Both the position numbers and the translations under genes were made by a program. Positions 1-28,342 of a stretch of DNA of 64,000 bases are shown piece after piece. Under the pieces are notes generated by a model. The model saw only the letters and a list, made by a program, of their open reading frames with translations, did not search any database and was not told the origin of the DNA. The first letter of the stretch is position 1. Every line of letters starts with the position of its first letter. Source of the stretch: Ancylostoma caninum (lineage: Eukaryota > Nematoda > Chromadorea > Rhabditida > Ancylostomatidae); contig JBAJFG010000467.1 in NCBI GenBank assembly GCA_037903475.1, forward strand, positions 930,001 to 994,000, given 5' to 3'.

Positions 1-745
1 CCATAGGACTGTATGAGTATTGCCACATTCCAGATACTGTACCTGCTGTGATACGAAAAAGCTGCTTTTCACAAAGCATGAATAAATGTTCCGATTAATT
101 GGAATATTGACAGAGCAAAACACGTGGAATATGCGTACTACTAAATACTATTGTAAACTTTTGAGGTAATGCAACATTTTATTCCCTACCATAATACTGA
201 AGCAAATCTGGAGACTCATGTGAGCGGTCTTTTTTTATTATCAACCCAATGCGCCTTCTCCAGTAATGTTCCGTTAATGGTAGGTGATAATACGCGGTAT
301 AGAATGCGGTAATGGGGACTGACAGCGGATTGCATTGCAAAGAACAACTGCGAGTGCTAAGAAACTGGGGACACCTAAAACGCGCAAGCAGTGATCAGTT
401 TTCGCTTTGATTTCGTCTAGAAACCATACAACAACCTATGGCATAATTTTGCCTAAGAAGTTTTATGCTCTAAGCGTAACCACTTCCACAATTTGACTAC
501 CACGTAACCTCTTCGCTGTAAAGGTAGATATGGTGACAAAATTGTTTGCTTGCTTATAGATGCTATACATATTATTACTTTGTCTCAGATTAGGGTTCCT
601 CAAGTATTTCACAGTAACGCTGTCAGTGGTTTTAAAATGGGTTGACAAAGAAGACAGCATTATAAATATCATTTTCTATAATACTGGCGGTAATGAGAAA
701 GAAGTGCTCAGATTAAAGGTATGTGCGAAAGAAAATATCTGGAAC
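1..745. other. ncl-1 intronic sequence, nothing else seen
   Basis: AT-rich sequence left of the last visible exon. I looked on the minus strand for NHL repeats and found none, so this is most likely intron. Confidence 0.5.
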
Positions 746-13828
<13,083 letters not shown>

Positions 13829-13837
13829 GTCGGCTTC

Positions 13838-13850
13838 TCTGAAAACAGGA
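13838..13850 (-). promoter_or_regulatory. splice acceptor before ncl-1 start, probable SL trans-splice site
   Basis: The minus strand reads CCTGTTTTCAG immediately followed by a 10-nt leader and ATG. A consensus acceptor this close to the first codon is typical of nematode spliced-leader addition. A 5' non-coding exon further upstream is the alternative. Confidence 0.6.
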
Positions 13851-16800
13851 AAACAACACTTCGCGTTACTCTACCACTAATGTTCGGCGACTGGCCTGCA
13901 TATTGGAACTTGCAGTACGTTTTGTGAACGTATGTGCTCAGGATGAAAGATATACTGTAGGTGGAGAGAGGAAGAAAAGACCAGTGGCTAGCAGACTTTT
14001 AAAAGAGATGACAAATGAAGAAGATGAGCGAATGTCAACTAGACGGGAGGGGGGGGGGGGGATAGGAAAAGAAAGAAAGGAGAGATGACAAAGTGGAAGA
14101 GAGAGAAAGGTTGTGAACCAAGCAACACCTTCAAAAATGCTTCCGCCCGAGAAAAAAAACTTTTGGTTTTAATGTTCGATTCTGCCGTCTTATTCCTGTC
14201 ATGAAACAATGGTAATTGCTCTGTTCGCCTAAGTTTAGAAGCTGTAGTTTCCCGAAAGAACATGTATACGTCGTTTCTTTTAAACTAATACGACTCTACA
14301 TACGATACCAACAAGAAAACAAGCTTTCGAACAAGAAATCGCATTCCAAGAACTGGTTATAAAGACTGGCGGTCGTTCAGGGAAGCTTGACTACGTGCGT
14401 CTTCAACAGGAATTTCTGTAAACAACGGAAAATTTTCGGATCACCAGCGTCCCTCACGAAAGTATGAGCCTCAGTTTTACAGCCGTAGCAGTTTGTCTTG
14501 TTTTAGAGTAAGAACCGTGAAAGGACAACAATTAGTCGGCAGGAGTTTCACGTTACAGGCAAACGATGGCAACTATGATAGTTGAGTCCCAAAGAAAAGA
14601 ACGGGGCTTTTGAAAACTGCAGTGAAAAGGAAAACGTGGGCCGAAGTGTCGCGTGGGGTTGTAGGGGTTCAGAGCGAGCATCACGGGCGGTGGAACGAGC
14701 GAGGTAGCGAGGCGAGAGGATAGAAGCGGACGTGGGCTGGTCAAATTCACGCCGCACATGACGGACGGCCGCACGCGCACAGAGAGATTCTCGCCAGATT
14801 TGTCGGGGGACGCTTATCAGATGGGGCCCGTGTCTGGGGACAGTGGGCCCGCAGCTAGGGGCTGGAGGCACGCCACACAGCCGTTCATGAGCCTACACAT
14901 CGATTGTGGAACGACTGCTGTGCAGAAAGTAAACAACTCCTGACAGAATAACACCAATGCTGGCGGCTGCGGCGAAAGAGCGCACAGAGCGAGGAGGTTC
15001 GTAAAAAGGCGTCAGATGACGAGGAGAACGGCTAGAGAGCGTGCCGGCGGGGAGGAGCGGAGACGGGGTCCGCGACGGGCGCCGAGAGGCAGTGGGCCGG
15101 CGGCGGAGGGCGGGCAGAGTAGCAGATTGCACGTCGCGCCGCCTTCTGAACGATTTCGTTCACCGATGAGAGGCTGGCGAGAGAAAGAAAGCGTTCGACG
15201 GGGAAGGACTGCGAAACGACAGACAGCAGATGACAAGGCGCGGGGCGAGGGCAGCCCGGCTCGGAGGAGGGCGCCGACGCAGCCGCCGCCACCGCCGCGT
15301 TTCTTCGTCCCTCCACGCCGACGACGACGACGCAGTGCTGCTGCGGGCGGAAAGCAGGAGGCATGGACGGCAGCTGAACGCCGTTGCAATAAACAGAAAC
15401 GAACGTGAGCAGCGCAGCACCGGCTTCCCGAAGGAGCCTGCTCCGGCAGCTCCGACCGCCGTCATCTGTCCATTCTCGCCACCAGGTGTAAGCAAACAAA
15501 TCAAGCCCGTCGGTGTCTTTGAAAATAGACCAAGTGGGCGAGAACAAGCCGCTGAGCCGTTTCGTGGTCATCCAAGGAGCCGTAGCTAGGATACATGTGT
15601 GGTGTCCGATCCATTTCACGCCTAGACAAAGACTTTCGCTGATGTGATTTCGATCCGCGCTCCGGACGCACAATAGAAGTATTAATCGCTGAAGAGTTCT
15701 CAGAATAAATTTTGCGAATGGAAAACCCTAAAAATCTAAAAATCAGGGATAGATTCAAGTCAGACAGGTAACTTTTAGCTGCAAACTCGTCTATTCTCTA
15801 AATCTAAAGGCAGAAAAGATTCCAGTGACTATATCGGATGGAACCCTTCCGAACTGTTTACTTTACATGCTGGAACACTGATTACTCTTCTTTCTAAAGA
15901 ATGACAGGCAGCACACACCAGCGTTACTTAGCTGAGCTAATAAGCTGCTTGTTTTTCATCTTTTTTACCACATGAGTAATCTCCAGACTCTTTTATTCTA
16001 TTGAATAATCACATAACTCTGCAGCTGCTTACCCATTAGGCATAGCTATCGAGAAAATATTGCACCCGTTAAGCAGGAACGTAATAGCGGAAAGAAGTCA
16101 GAGCGCCGCTGCTCTATGATCATTTACAAGCTGAAGATGCAGCGCTCAGCAACAGTGATGAGAGGCTCGGAAAGAAATCGAGAAATCGACAAACGCTCCA
16201 GCGGAACCATTTGAAAAACGGTTTTATCACAAAACAGCTTATAGTATCTAGTGGGCGCTGATATCTCTTAGCGTTCTTGAACAGTGGAGAAGACAATTAC
16301 TCGCCACCTGATGGGGATTATGATTCCGCCCTTATTCAGACAGCACCGACAATGACGGAAGAGTTTACTGGAATTTTTCAAGGATAGTGCGAATGAAAGT
16401 GATCCCCGGCAATGACAATGGCCTTTGGGGGAAGAGCGCAGTAGTGGACGACGAGACGTGGACGGCGACGGAGGACAATGACGTGTAGCTGTGGGGCATC
16501 GAGTTGGGCGTTCGATGGCTCCTGCCGTAGTCACGTGGATTCGAGGGCCCGAGGCTCATGGGCGAGCCGTGTTTCCTGGCGACAGAGCAGGAAAAAGCAT
16601 GGGCACACGAACTTGTTTTGCTGCTCCGTCGTCGTCGTTCGCCTCATTGACAGCCCCCCCCCCTCGCGCTAGATGCCGCGGGCCCCAGCCAGCCACACAC
16701 ACGCAAATAACTACGTGAAAACACAGAGGTACTACTTCCTCTATGCTTATCATCACAGCAGCGAACACTGCCGCGACTCAACGTTGTTTACAGTAACGCG

Positions 16801-19800
16801 CGTCGTCGTAAAACAGTGCACCTGACGTGACGACGTTAAGAGGAGGAACTTATGGGCAGAACTGGTTTCGCAGCCTAGTTGTTGTGGTGTAGATGTGCCG
16901 GCGTTCGCATGAATCGCTCGCATTGCACGACGACGCGCACACGTGCGGATGTGCACGGTTCCATGGGTGCCCGCAGCCGAACAGCGCTGCGGGCTTTCTC
17001 TCAAACTCGCATTCATGATTCGATTAAATGAGCGGAACCGGCTCCGGAGTCCACCGGCACCAGCGACTCGCCCCGGTGACTCGGTGGATCCTGAGAAGGC
17101 GCAGAGTACAGGCAGCGCTCGAGTAGGCGTAGTTGTCCGTCGTTTTCTCGGCTCTCCGCTCGCAGCGCTGTCGCTCGGAGCCGGCGAGCGCCGGCTGACG
17201 TCATCCCGAGTCATACCCTCATGCCGTTTCGCGGGAATCCTCCACGGCTATGCGTTTACAAAGTAAAAAACGAAGTATTGCCAGCAGGGTGTCGTGCGGG
17301 TGCAAGCACCTCCACGCAATCGCGTTGTCGCTCACGAAAGACGCAGCTGATGCGGTTGCCGGATAACATCTCGTGGAAAAAACTGGGATTTCAGGGATCC
17401 AGCGCGGCCTCTCCGCTCTGGAGCACCCAACCAAGAAGATCCTGTGAAACGCTATTGAGTGCGCTAACCTTCGTCGTCAGGTGAGAACTTCTAGAACTTC
17501 AACTCCCACGTCTGATATCGCCATGCTTGTTCAATTTCAACCAGTATCTGTTTCACCGAGTACGGCTTGAGAATATTGCTTAGATTGAGAAAACATCATG
17601 AAATACTAGAACTATGTAAAATCCATAGTACACTTCAGGATTTCATAAACAGCCCTAAGACCCTCTCAAAACACTGAGCGCTAGAAGAAGAATACTGGAA
17701 AACAGAGACAAAGAGATCAGAAGAAGAAAGATTCTCAACTTTTTTCAGACGTCCCCTCTCAATCTGGTCAGTCCTTTCAGCGCTCGCCAATTCTTGAGGA
17801 AATTCGAAGACATCACACATAGAAACTTTCTCTTCGAAATGAACGATGCTGTCATGATAGCATGGCGGACAGCGCTGTTTTTGCCTCAGTGGAACAAATC
17901 ATAAACGACCCCAGTGACAGACACACGAAATCAGACGGCGTGGAGGCAAATACTGGGGTATTGGAGGAGCAAGAAGCAGATAAGTTAAGCTATAGGGATT
18001 CAGAGGAGGAAAGGCTGGTAGGAAGGGAGTCAGAGGGACAGTGGGTTTGTTTTCGAAGACATTGTGGACGTGCAGACCGACGTTTTACACCTCGAATACT
18101 ATCCCGACAAATGATGTTGTGGAGTAAAGGTAGCACTTTCGTGTCCTCGAAAGTGACGCATTTTCGGAAACTCGAACGGGAAAAAAATTAGAAGAAACTA
18201 AGTACTTGTTATGTGTTTTGATCTGTGATTCACTAAGGTGCGATGGATTTATCGCGGTGGAACGATCAGAACTCATATTCAGGACGTGGGATTTCTTTCT
18301 AACGAACATAGTATGGATACCTGTGTCCACATTTAATATTGTAAACACTGAATGTAGCATTCGCCTGAGCCTTACAAGAACAGCTTTGGGAGAACTGCAA
18401 ATGAGGGAAGGCGAAAACAAAGCAGATAACCCCCAGCAAACCCCCAACAGGAGCGAACGCCACCGACCGGTGCTTCTTCTACCGAAGTGAGAGCGTTTGT
18501 CGAGCGCACGAACCTCACAGCAGAGGATAATTTCGCACGTTAATCGTCCAACACCATCGCTGACTGGCCATAACGACGCGAAAGCAAAAATTAAAACGTC
18601 GGTGTGCTTTCTTGCACCATGGATGAATACATCAACGGGCGCAGGTTCAGGTTCACGAGGGTGTGGGAAACCGGTCGGTCAGGAACGCCGAAGGCTTCCA
18701 AGCATACAGGGCTGGGTGGAGGGGGTGGGAGGGGGAGATCGTCGAACGCTCCGCTTGGAACTGGCTTCTGCTGTGGGGCTGCTGCTGGGGATACAAGTGG
18801 AAAACATGACTATGTCAAGTGATGCGGGCCTCTTACATTGTTTTGACGTGATCGCGCCAGGACGCAAATGGAAACTAGGGAACTGGTGGCGTGGCGGTGG
18901 CTCGCGCGACGTCAACGATTACAATTTCGAATGAGAATTTGAATCCGAACGACGACGGCGAGGAGTGGGTGGGGGCCGCATGAATCGGAACGACGACCTC
19001 GCGCAACGATCCATGCGGTACGGAGCCGTTGCGGGATGGCAGCAGGGTCAAGCGCTGGCTGGCCGGCTTTGATGGATAGCTCTTGCCGCGGAAGTCCAGC
19101 TAGAGTGAGGGGAATTCGATGTGGAGCAGCTACAAGTTTTTACAGATGTGAGAGGGACATAGAATATTCTGGAAAAGGATTGCTACCTATCCTGGGAACA
19201 GGCACTCCCTAAATAATTCGTGGGCCAGACAGAGAAGCGAACTTTTGACGCGAGCTGTGGCCGCCGACACTCCGCCGATCAACGAGCACCCAGGCAGGAC
19301 AGAAGGCAAAACAGGCGAGCAAAGGCCGTCCGCACGAACGAAAGCAAGCAGTACTGACCTCTTCGAGCGGGACTCGATCTCCAGGTAAGGAAGCATGTCT
19401 CGGAATATCGATTTATCGATAGCCAGCAGCTAGCGACTACGTTTCAGGTGGCGAGTGAAGGGGCAGGCCGAAGTACTCGGGCAATGCACGCTATCTCGCC
19501 GAGCGCTCTCCGCTCTCCGCGCCGGCTGTGCTTCCTCGACGCATGTGATCGGCCGATCGAAAACACGCAGCAAACAACTGAAAAACCACCACACAACCAG
19601 CAGCTTGGCGTTTCTAACGGGCAGCGAGAACGGCGACGAGTAACGAGCGCAGCAACGAACGAGGAAGCAACGAACGCTTCCAAGCATCCGGAATGTCCGT
19701 TAACGTCTACGGTGCGCGTATTCCGACGCACAGACCCGTAACCCGCGTTCCAACGTGCCAAGCACAGATAGTGCTGACTCAGCCCCACACCGCCAAGCCC

Positions 19801-19850
19801 GAAGTCACTGCTAAAGTCCGTCTCGAAATTCGACGTAAGCACAGTTCAAC
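13851..19850. other. upstream region of ncl-1 with alternating GC-rich blocks
   Basis: Blocks at about 14600-15600, 16400-17400 and 18500-19800 are GC- and CpG-rich, with low-complexity tracts such as the 12-base G run at 14050-14061. Long open frames overlap on both strands there (for example 15032-15673 minus), but they lack domains and look compositional. Likely promoter/regulatory or degenerate repeat DNA. Confidence 0.4.
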
Positions 19851-22800
19851 ATGATGTGAGCACGGGACGCTACTTGCACGAGTGTGCACTTTTGGGAACC
19901 AATGCTCAGAGCGAGAAAAAAACGAGGCATTCACAGTTTTTCTCACGTCCCTTTGTCCACTATGACATTACGTGACGCCCTGCAAACCTCACTTATGTGA
20001 CAGCGCATATAAATTCAAAATTAATTAATCCTCGAGAGCTTATGCACAGGTGACGTCAGTGGTCTGGAGTCGGTTGGCACGCATTAATATTCTAAATTCA
20101 ATTTTATGATTTTGACGGACTTTTATCATCAAATTTCTATTGTCTGATCACGTAGTGATCCTAAAAACACCACTAATCGTTGGAGAAACTCTAACTAGCA
20201 CTATTAGGCTAAGCAAATTTTCGATTTCGAAGGCACCGTCCCATCAGAGTCGTTTTTAGGATTTTCGCGCGAAAAGAACGTACAATAGCCGCTGATTAGA
20301 ATGACATACATGATTCCTTGCAAACCCGCCGAAAAGTTTCTATGCGAGCACCAGCTTTTGGGGATCTTGGGGGCGGAGCCAAGGCGGGATTGCAGGGTTT
20401 CCTCAGCTTGTGCTCCTTCGGTCGTCACGCATGGAACGCAGTTTTCATCTTGTTATGAGGTGGATGAGGAAATCTCCCAAAGAGTATAAACTTCCTCAGA
20501 AGGTGTGATGATGGCAGTGAATCATTTAGACAGCGCCTTGCCCCCCCCCCCCCCCCTCCTAGCCCCCCGGCTACGCCCACTGGCTACCCAACAATTGGGG
20601 CTCGAATTATGTTCTCGGCGGTTTTGCAGGGAATCACTTTACCTTTGTGGTCAGCAGCTCCTGTAGATAGATTCTTTTCGCATGGACATCTCAAAAACGA
20701 TTGTGAGCTGGTGGGGAGGGGTACTTCCAAGGTACTAGCTGATTCTGAGCCTACTATGTAGGAGTACTGATTCCAATAGTATACGCAAAATGCTCCAAAG
20801 TTGCCAATCAAAAACTATAGCCGTCAAACCGTGTCATTTTTACCACCGGTCAGTGCTGAATGCATTTATTGAACACATCTTACCATGTCAAAAAAAGAGC
20901 ATCAGCTATAGGTTTTTCCGCCCATTCTTCTCAAAAAGATTTCAAAAAAAGGGTTCCTGATGGTTCCTACTTTTCACTTTCACATTGATCTCGGCAGCAC
21001 ACGAGCATTTGTGATGTCTCGCGTTTCGAATATCCTGCACCTCTTTAAGGATTTTTTCTGACAAGACCAAAATTAAACTCAGACTTTCGCGATAATTTTC
21101 TTCTTCTGTTCGACAATCTACCATAAACATTCAGATATGTCACTCCCTCTAACTCTCTGCCCAGTGCTAGCCGCACCGCTTGTGGTGTAGCGCGTGCGAC
21201 CGACACCTGGGTACGAGTGCCTCCTGTAAGTGTGTAAAGTCGGTGTTCCTGATTCATTGCCAAGATTTTGTGATTTCGTCACGTCCTGACACGTACCACG
21301 TAGGTTCTAACATGTTCATACAGGTTATGGTCGTTCAGGCCTGTTAGAGTACAGGTAGCATTGGACAGAACGTGTTAGAACCAGCGGCAAAGAGACAGAC
21401 TGATGCGGAGCGGTTGCGGGGCGGTTTTAGAGGAATCAGAATTGAATCAGGATCACTGCGACTGTGCTTTTTTCTCTCCTGTTCCTCCTTTCTGTTCCTG
21501 CCTAAGTTAGTGGGATGGCATATCGACATTTTCTTAGCACGTTCGTTCTTGTGTGAGATTCATTCAAAATCTTAGGTAGAACGGCTCCTTGTTCGAGGAC
21601 TTCCTAAGAGAAAACCCGCTTCTGGGGAACAGCTGATGTTAGGAGCTAATCCTCTGACAAAAACGTGGATACTCGATGTGAAGCAGGTTCAGAACGTACA
21701 GCGTTGTGGGAGAATTACAAGGATTACAGCCTGATCATATTCTTTTTTGTCTTTGGATTATAGCTTAATCTTATTTTTATGGTATCGCTGCGCACAAATT
21801 ATGACAAAAAAGTTCACAACGAGCATCAATGGCGGTGCATTTTTCGCGGACTCGTAGAGCACGCGACGCGAACGTGCCGCTTGCACCGGAACTCTCGTTT
21901 CGACAAACTATAGGGTTTCCTTGATAGTTAGTTAGCAATTGTTCTGATAGCATATCCTTAAACTGATGTTTAAGATATGTTCAATTTAGCAAATATTCAA
22001 GCTGCGAATCGCTCGACCCTTGTCTGCGTACATTTGGAGTTCCCTGTATGTGAGCCATTTATATTACGTTCATATGTCCAAGCCCCACCGATTCTTCTTT
22101 TATGCAAAACAGAATTACCATCACAACACTAATAGCATGCTCATCAACGTTTACAAGTAATCAAGCATAGTCTCCATTTGTTTACATTTCATGGAGTAGT
22201 TCTCATTTTCTTCAAGCATCCAAGAAGAGGAGGACACACAAGGACTCCTGGACAAATGAAGTAAGTTTATATGTGTACATTTTCATACATGTGTGTTAAT
22301 GTACAATTGTGTACAATTATATATGTGGATATAGTATTCGTGCATGTAAACTTAAAAATTATAGTAAACACATTAAACTGTGTATTGTCCAATAACTGTG
22401 CAAATGCACGTATGCTTAGGTCTATATGTGTTGTAGTTGTACATATGTGCCTGCATACATACATTCCTGTATTATGTACATGCAAATATTTGTGTATACA
22501 TAATTACCAAAATTCATATTATACATTACGAGTTTCCTTTACCTTACTAACGAGTGCAGGAGGAAACTTATAATAGCTTTGTTTTCGTATGAGGATAAGG
22601 CACGAAACGAAAACAAGCAACAGATCCAAAAATGAAATGTAGAATTAGCTTTCGTGGTAGACAACACCAAATATAATGAAAAATCATCAAGAAAACCCCG
22701 ATTTGTCACTACGGCGGTGATTCCAGCGCGAGCGGCGCGGTCTCGTCGCGTACTTTAGGTGCCCGCGAGAAACAAACCCCCATCGACGCTCACTGTACCC

Positions 22801-24265
22801 ACTCCAAGTATCCGGGATCCGCAAGCCAGCTTTACAACTCACGTTTAATAGCAGATTTAGTGGGAAAGGGGAGGGGTGATCGAAGTTCAGGATAGTCCTT
22901 TGCTCATATTTTTTCAGGCCACAAGTTTACATCCCGTGATGGAAAAGGTTTACACACCGCAGGTGTGGCTAGAACCCGAAATTTACAAATTAAACAAAGT
23001 CCTCCGCAATAAAAAGTCACGGTGTGGAATGAGAGGTGCACTGGATTCATGAGACATTCAATAGGTAATCCTCATGGTTTGTGGAGGATCCTTGAAAATA
23101 GAAAAAGATATCTATTTACCAGTCAATTACTGCTTGACGACTGTCATATTGTGGCAAAAACCGTCGACTTGAGTTTGGGGTTGAGGAGTTTAGGGGTTCG
23201 GCTATTTCGTTAAAAATTAGAAAAAAAGAACTAGAGAACTGATACTCAGTGCCCTCAAATACTCCACGTACCCCTCCTGGGGTTTTGACAAAGAAACGCG
23301 GAACACCGCGTGCAGCCCAAAACAGGAGTCGTCCTGTATTTGCTGCTTTCCTCTGCTGCTGTTACGCAGGACGAGCAGAAACTGGAAGCGCGCGTCTTTT
23401 TCAGCGTCATTTTGTCGCGCGCGCGCACGAATAGAATGGAGCTAGCGGGTACGTTCTATCCATAACGCAATTTCGTGAACATGTGTACAGGACTTGCACA
23501 AAAAGTGCTGCGGAGAATTGCATTCCGAGCGGGCTTTTGTACGCAACACCTGGCTATTAATACTCTGTACAAACCAGTTCGAATTTGCGAAGTCGAATTT
23601 GTTATTGAAAAAATGGAAATCGATCAGCTGTTGAACAAGGAAGTGATGCAGTTGGCGATATTCTAGCAGAATTGATTTGTAGTGGATCAGCTACAGACTT
23701 CGCCAAAAATACAAGGTTGTCCGCTAGATCCCCGGGCTGGGTTGAAACAAAAAAAATTTCCACGGAATTTTATTGAGTTTTTCCACCTAATTTTTTTTGA
23801 TGGAGCCTTCACCGGAGGTTCTCCAGAAATTGCTCTACAAGTTTGAACCTGGTCATGGCTGGCCAACGGCTGTCAGAAACTTACTTTGCATACACAAGGA
23901 TACTTTACCGTCACAAAGTGCCCAGTAGAAGACGTCGACCGCTCCGCCCTTTTCAGGTACAACGCTCCACAATCCCTTGAATCCATTCCGGAAACTTCAT
24001 AGTCACATAACGTGGGCCCTATTTTCCTATGTGAGCGCGTTACTTTCTCCAGTAGCTGTCTCTACCTTCAGAAGTACATTGCCAGCATTCGTTTCATCGG
24101 GGAACCAATCAGAGCGCTGCCAGGCGAGCCAATCAGACATGGGATTCAAGGAAAGATAACCAACTGAACCAATGATGATCAGGGTTTTTGATTATCGCAT
24201 CGACTATTTAGTGCTAAGAGACGCAGAACCTGAACTAGGTTGTTTGCTAGAATGGTTGGGATTCA
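19851..24265. other. no gene recognised
   Basis: AT-rich DNA with a C run at 20540-20556, a TATGTG-like simple-sequence stretch at about 22260-22510, and a MULE-MITE-like fragment near 23930-23970 on the minus strand. I see no supported exon. Confidence 0.4.
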
Positions 24266-25020
<755 letters not shown>

Positions 25021-26813
25021 TAAACGCATAAAAGGAAAAAAAAACCTTAACAACACAACTTTGACGTTTTGCGCACCCTAACCTTACATATCTCTTTAAA
25101 TAGCAAGTGATGCTAACCATCGTTGGTTTATTAGTTAACGTCTCGGTGATGGTTCAGAAAAAAATTAGCCTTCAGTCCAATGTCGGAGCCTTTGCATAGA
25201 CTGCAGCGTGGTTTGGAAAGAAATCTGTCAACCAACAGGTTTGGAACAGAAAAGAATGAGGAAAGGAATGCTATCAAGAGAAAGAAAAATCAGAAATCAA
25301 GGGAAGAAGAAAACTATTGTTCACTGTCGTGTGATGCAGCGATTCCAACAACAGGAGATTGCAGCAAGTTGCTCACAGTATCCGAACTAGCTGACCTATA
25401 GATTAGCTCCAATCTGAGTGCGAATAACAACATAGGCTGGAAATAACTGTAGCAACTTGAGTAAAGCCGTGGCATTCGTGATATCTCTGTACACAGATAC
25501 AGGCAGTCTTCTTGCGCATGGTTATTCCGCTCGATTTTTCAAACGCTCCTCACTGCTGCTGAACCCAAGTTTCGACCGCCGGATTATTAACACTCTCAAC
25601 AGGAAATGTAGAGAATTCTCATGTGCATGCAGTTTCAAATTCACCCCTAATGAGAGTTCCAACGCAGTCGGTTGGCCACCGACGCTTTTGCCCCGCGGAA
25701 GCATCCAAACTCACCTTTCTGATGCCGTTTCGGCGCTGTCGCCCACACATATGCGTAGCACAGCTTGCACCTGAACAGGACAGTCGACGGAGGAGGACAT
25801 GTCGGTGGTTAGTAGGTGGTGAGAAATGAGCCTTCCCACAAGGATATCGAGTATTTTTTGATTACGTATAGTTGTGATGATCCTGATTGCAGTGGTGCAT
25901 TGGCAGGCAACGCTCTGCAACCGCGATGTGGACCAGCTGCGGCGCGGTTTCACCACGGTTCTGACACGCCTTGACACGTATAAATTAAGTAGGTCCTGGC
26001 TGGCTAGGCTGGATCTGAGCAGATAGTGTCTGTCGGGAATCACGTTGTTCACGTCAGAACCAGCCAGGATGTCGACAAACCTGCGCCGCCGTGGCACTGC
26101 TTCACGTAAGATGACAATGGGCATGAATCCTCTAGTTCTTCCGGTCAAGACCCGTTAACAAAGCAGGCGCATTCTGCCACAATTTGCCTTTCCTGAATCG
26201 TCGCGAATGGGTGGTTCGCTATAGGCTTTGATCACCCTTGTCGCGCCCACACAACTCACCCACCAATAGCAATCCATGTGCGTTCCACTGGGCGGCACAT
26301 TCATCAACGGTATCGGAACCGTTGACAACGTACCCCACAGATGGAATTCATCCATTCAAAGAAAACATCATAATTCCTATGAGTGAGATTCTGAGTGTTT
26401 CGGAACCTGAACAGTAGCCCGCAGAATCCTACGAAAGCTGCTTGACCGTAGTGTTCGACATTCCCAAGATGCAAGCGCGTAGATATGTCTCGTCCTATTC
26501 TCTGGATGTGTGGAATACCTTAGAATACAGCATACTTTACCCCCACTAAACATTGGCAACTATTTTTAAACAACTGATCTTCACGCTTTCGAAACCGTGT
26601 TTCCCTCAATTTTGAAGGAAACTTACCAATGTTTTTCTACTCATAGAAAGCTAGGACCATATAGAAATGGAACTTATAGAGGGAAAATTCCCTATACATG
26701 CTGCTCTCTAGAAATGGCCCATTTGTGGAGAGGGATTTAGCACCAGAGGGACGAAGAATCATAGGGCATCGACTGAATAAGCGAAAATCAGACAAAGCGC
26801 AATTAATACTAGA
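25021..26813. other. no gene recognised
   Basis: Mixed-composition DNA. A 145-codon minus-strand frame at 25711-26148 is Arg/Ser/Leu rich without a domain and was not accepted. Confidence 0.35.
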
Positions 26814-27009
26814 GAGTGCGTGCGTCAGACGCACGTGTTCATATGCGAACGATTTTCCGTGGAGACCGGTCAACACGGCATGCACATCTTCAATGAAAAG
26901 AAGGTGCGACTGCCACAAAGACGTAAACGCTTGCGTTTTAGCTGCTTCAGCTATGCGACTCGCTCTATCCTTCATCACATAGACGCAGGCGCGTCGAACG
27001 CACGCACTC
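26814..27009. mobile_element. foldback MITE, copy A
   Basis: Ends are inverted repeats (GAGTGCGTGCGT...). The interior has the block GACCGGTCAAC-CGGCATGCA and the ...TTCATCACAT-GACGC segment, both shared with the larger copy at 34747-35007. Non-coding. Confidence 0.55.
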
Positions 27010-28158
27010 AGCATGAGTTGCATTTAACAGCGGATACTAGCAGACGGAAAACTATACCGACCCTTTCAGATCCACTCGTGAGGACTCGTCCGAAACCAGC
27101 CAAGACCATCGCAACAAACGACGTCACGCAAACAGGTCAGGCGGCTTCTTTGAGCCAGTTTTTTTCTCAAAAAATTAATATCGCAGCCGACAGACGATAT
27201 ATGTATTTTTCTAGGACGATTTTGCGATAGCACGCGCAAAAAAATTCTGGCTCGCAACCAGATTACGAGGATCATCTCATTCGCAAAATGATGTTCGCAA
27301 CGATAGAATCGCCTGTCCACCACAAAATACCAGCCTTATACGATGAAATCGCGTTTTTGTCAGCGCATGTGCGATCTTTGATGATTGCAGCTCCGATGCA
27401 GATCGAGATGAACGAATCCGGGCAAGGTACTAGAAAAAAAGGGGATTCACAACACGAAACTGCTGAGATTCGACTTGATCATGCGAATACTGAGGTGTTG
27501 TGTCTTTGACACGGTGGCCGAAGCATAGAACAGCATTCATGTGACGGATCGTCATGGATGTTCACGAAAAAAACACGGACCATAGTCGTCCCTGGAAGAT
27601 TTTCTGGTCGGCCTTTTTCTCTTGGCGGATTACGACAAAGAGTAGTTAGTGTAGATACGAGAGGCAATGAAGAACTCAAGCGTAACCAGTCAGAATGGGA
27701 CAACGGTAGTCTATCTCCCGATACCTGTCTACTTCAGTACGTCAGCGATTTAGAATAAGCAGAAGTAGCAGAATAAGCGATTGACATAGGATTTCGCTCA
27801 GAATGCGAAGAACTGAAACAAAACTGCTTTGGATTGAATAACAGCACTGCACTTTCCGAAGGTTGCGAACTTTGACATTTTTCGGCTGAGGAGAGTATGT
27901 AGTTTCTGTTCTACTACTCACTAGAAACTGACGGGTGTGTGGGGTCCCGTAAAAAGGACTTCAATAATCTCTTACGTTCCGAACAATTTCTCAAACACTC
28001 TGAGACAAACGTGACAGAGTCATCAATCCTCCATACGCCCCAGAGATCCAAACAAGGCCATTCACAACAACAGCCGCTTGTCCATTACTTTGAACGAACT
28101 ACATAGTATTGAGATTGAGGTTAATTTGGAGGTTTTTGCAAAAACAGAGCTGAGTGCA
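27010..28158. other. no gene recognised
   Basis: Only short open frames without domain features. Confidence 0.35.
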
Positions 28159-28342
28159 CTTCCACGAGCTTTGTTTCCCCGGCTATTGAGTCTTTGAAGA
28201 CAACGAAGGTAGAAGAACTTGAAGGCTTCATCACATCAATCTAAACAGGGCTTCCACGAGCTTTGTTTCCCCGGCTATTGAGTCTTTGAAGACAACGAAG
28301 GTAGAAGAACTTGAAGGCTTCATCACATCAATCTAAACAGGG
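28159..28342 (+). repeat. 92-bp tandem duplication
   Basis: Positions 28159-28250 and 28251-28342 are two adjacent, apparently identical copies starting CTTCCACGAGCTTTG; the next base pattern diverges (GGCATCC versus GGCTTCC). A recent local duplication, or an assembly duplication. Confidence 0.9.

Noticed and set aside
15012..15673. 213-codon minus frame and overlapping plus frames
   Set aside because: High GC content removes stop codons on both strands at once; Ala/Arg/Pro-rich products without domains or splice context.
25711..26148. 145-codon minus-strand frame
   Set aside because: No domain, no homologue I recognise, and no splice structure.
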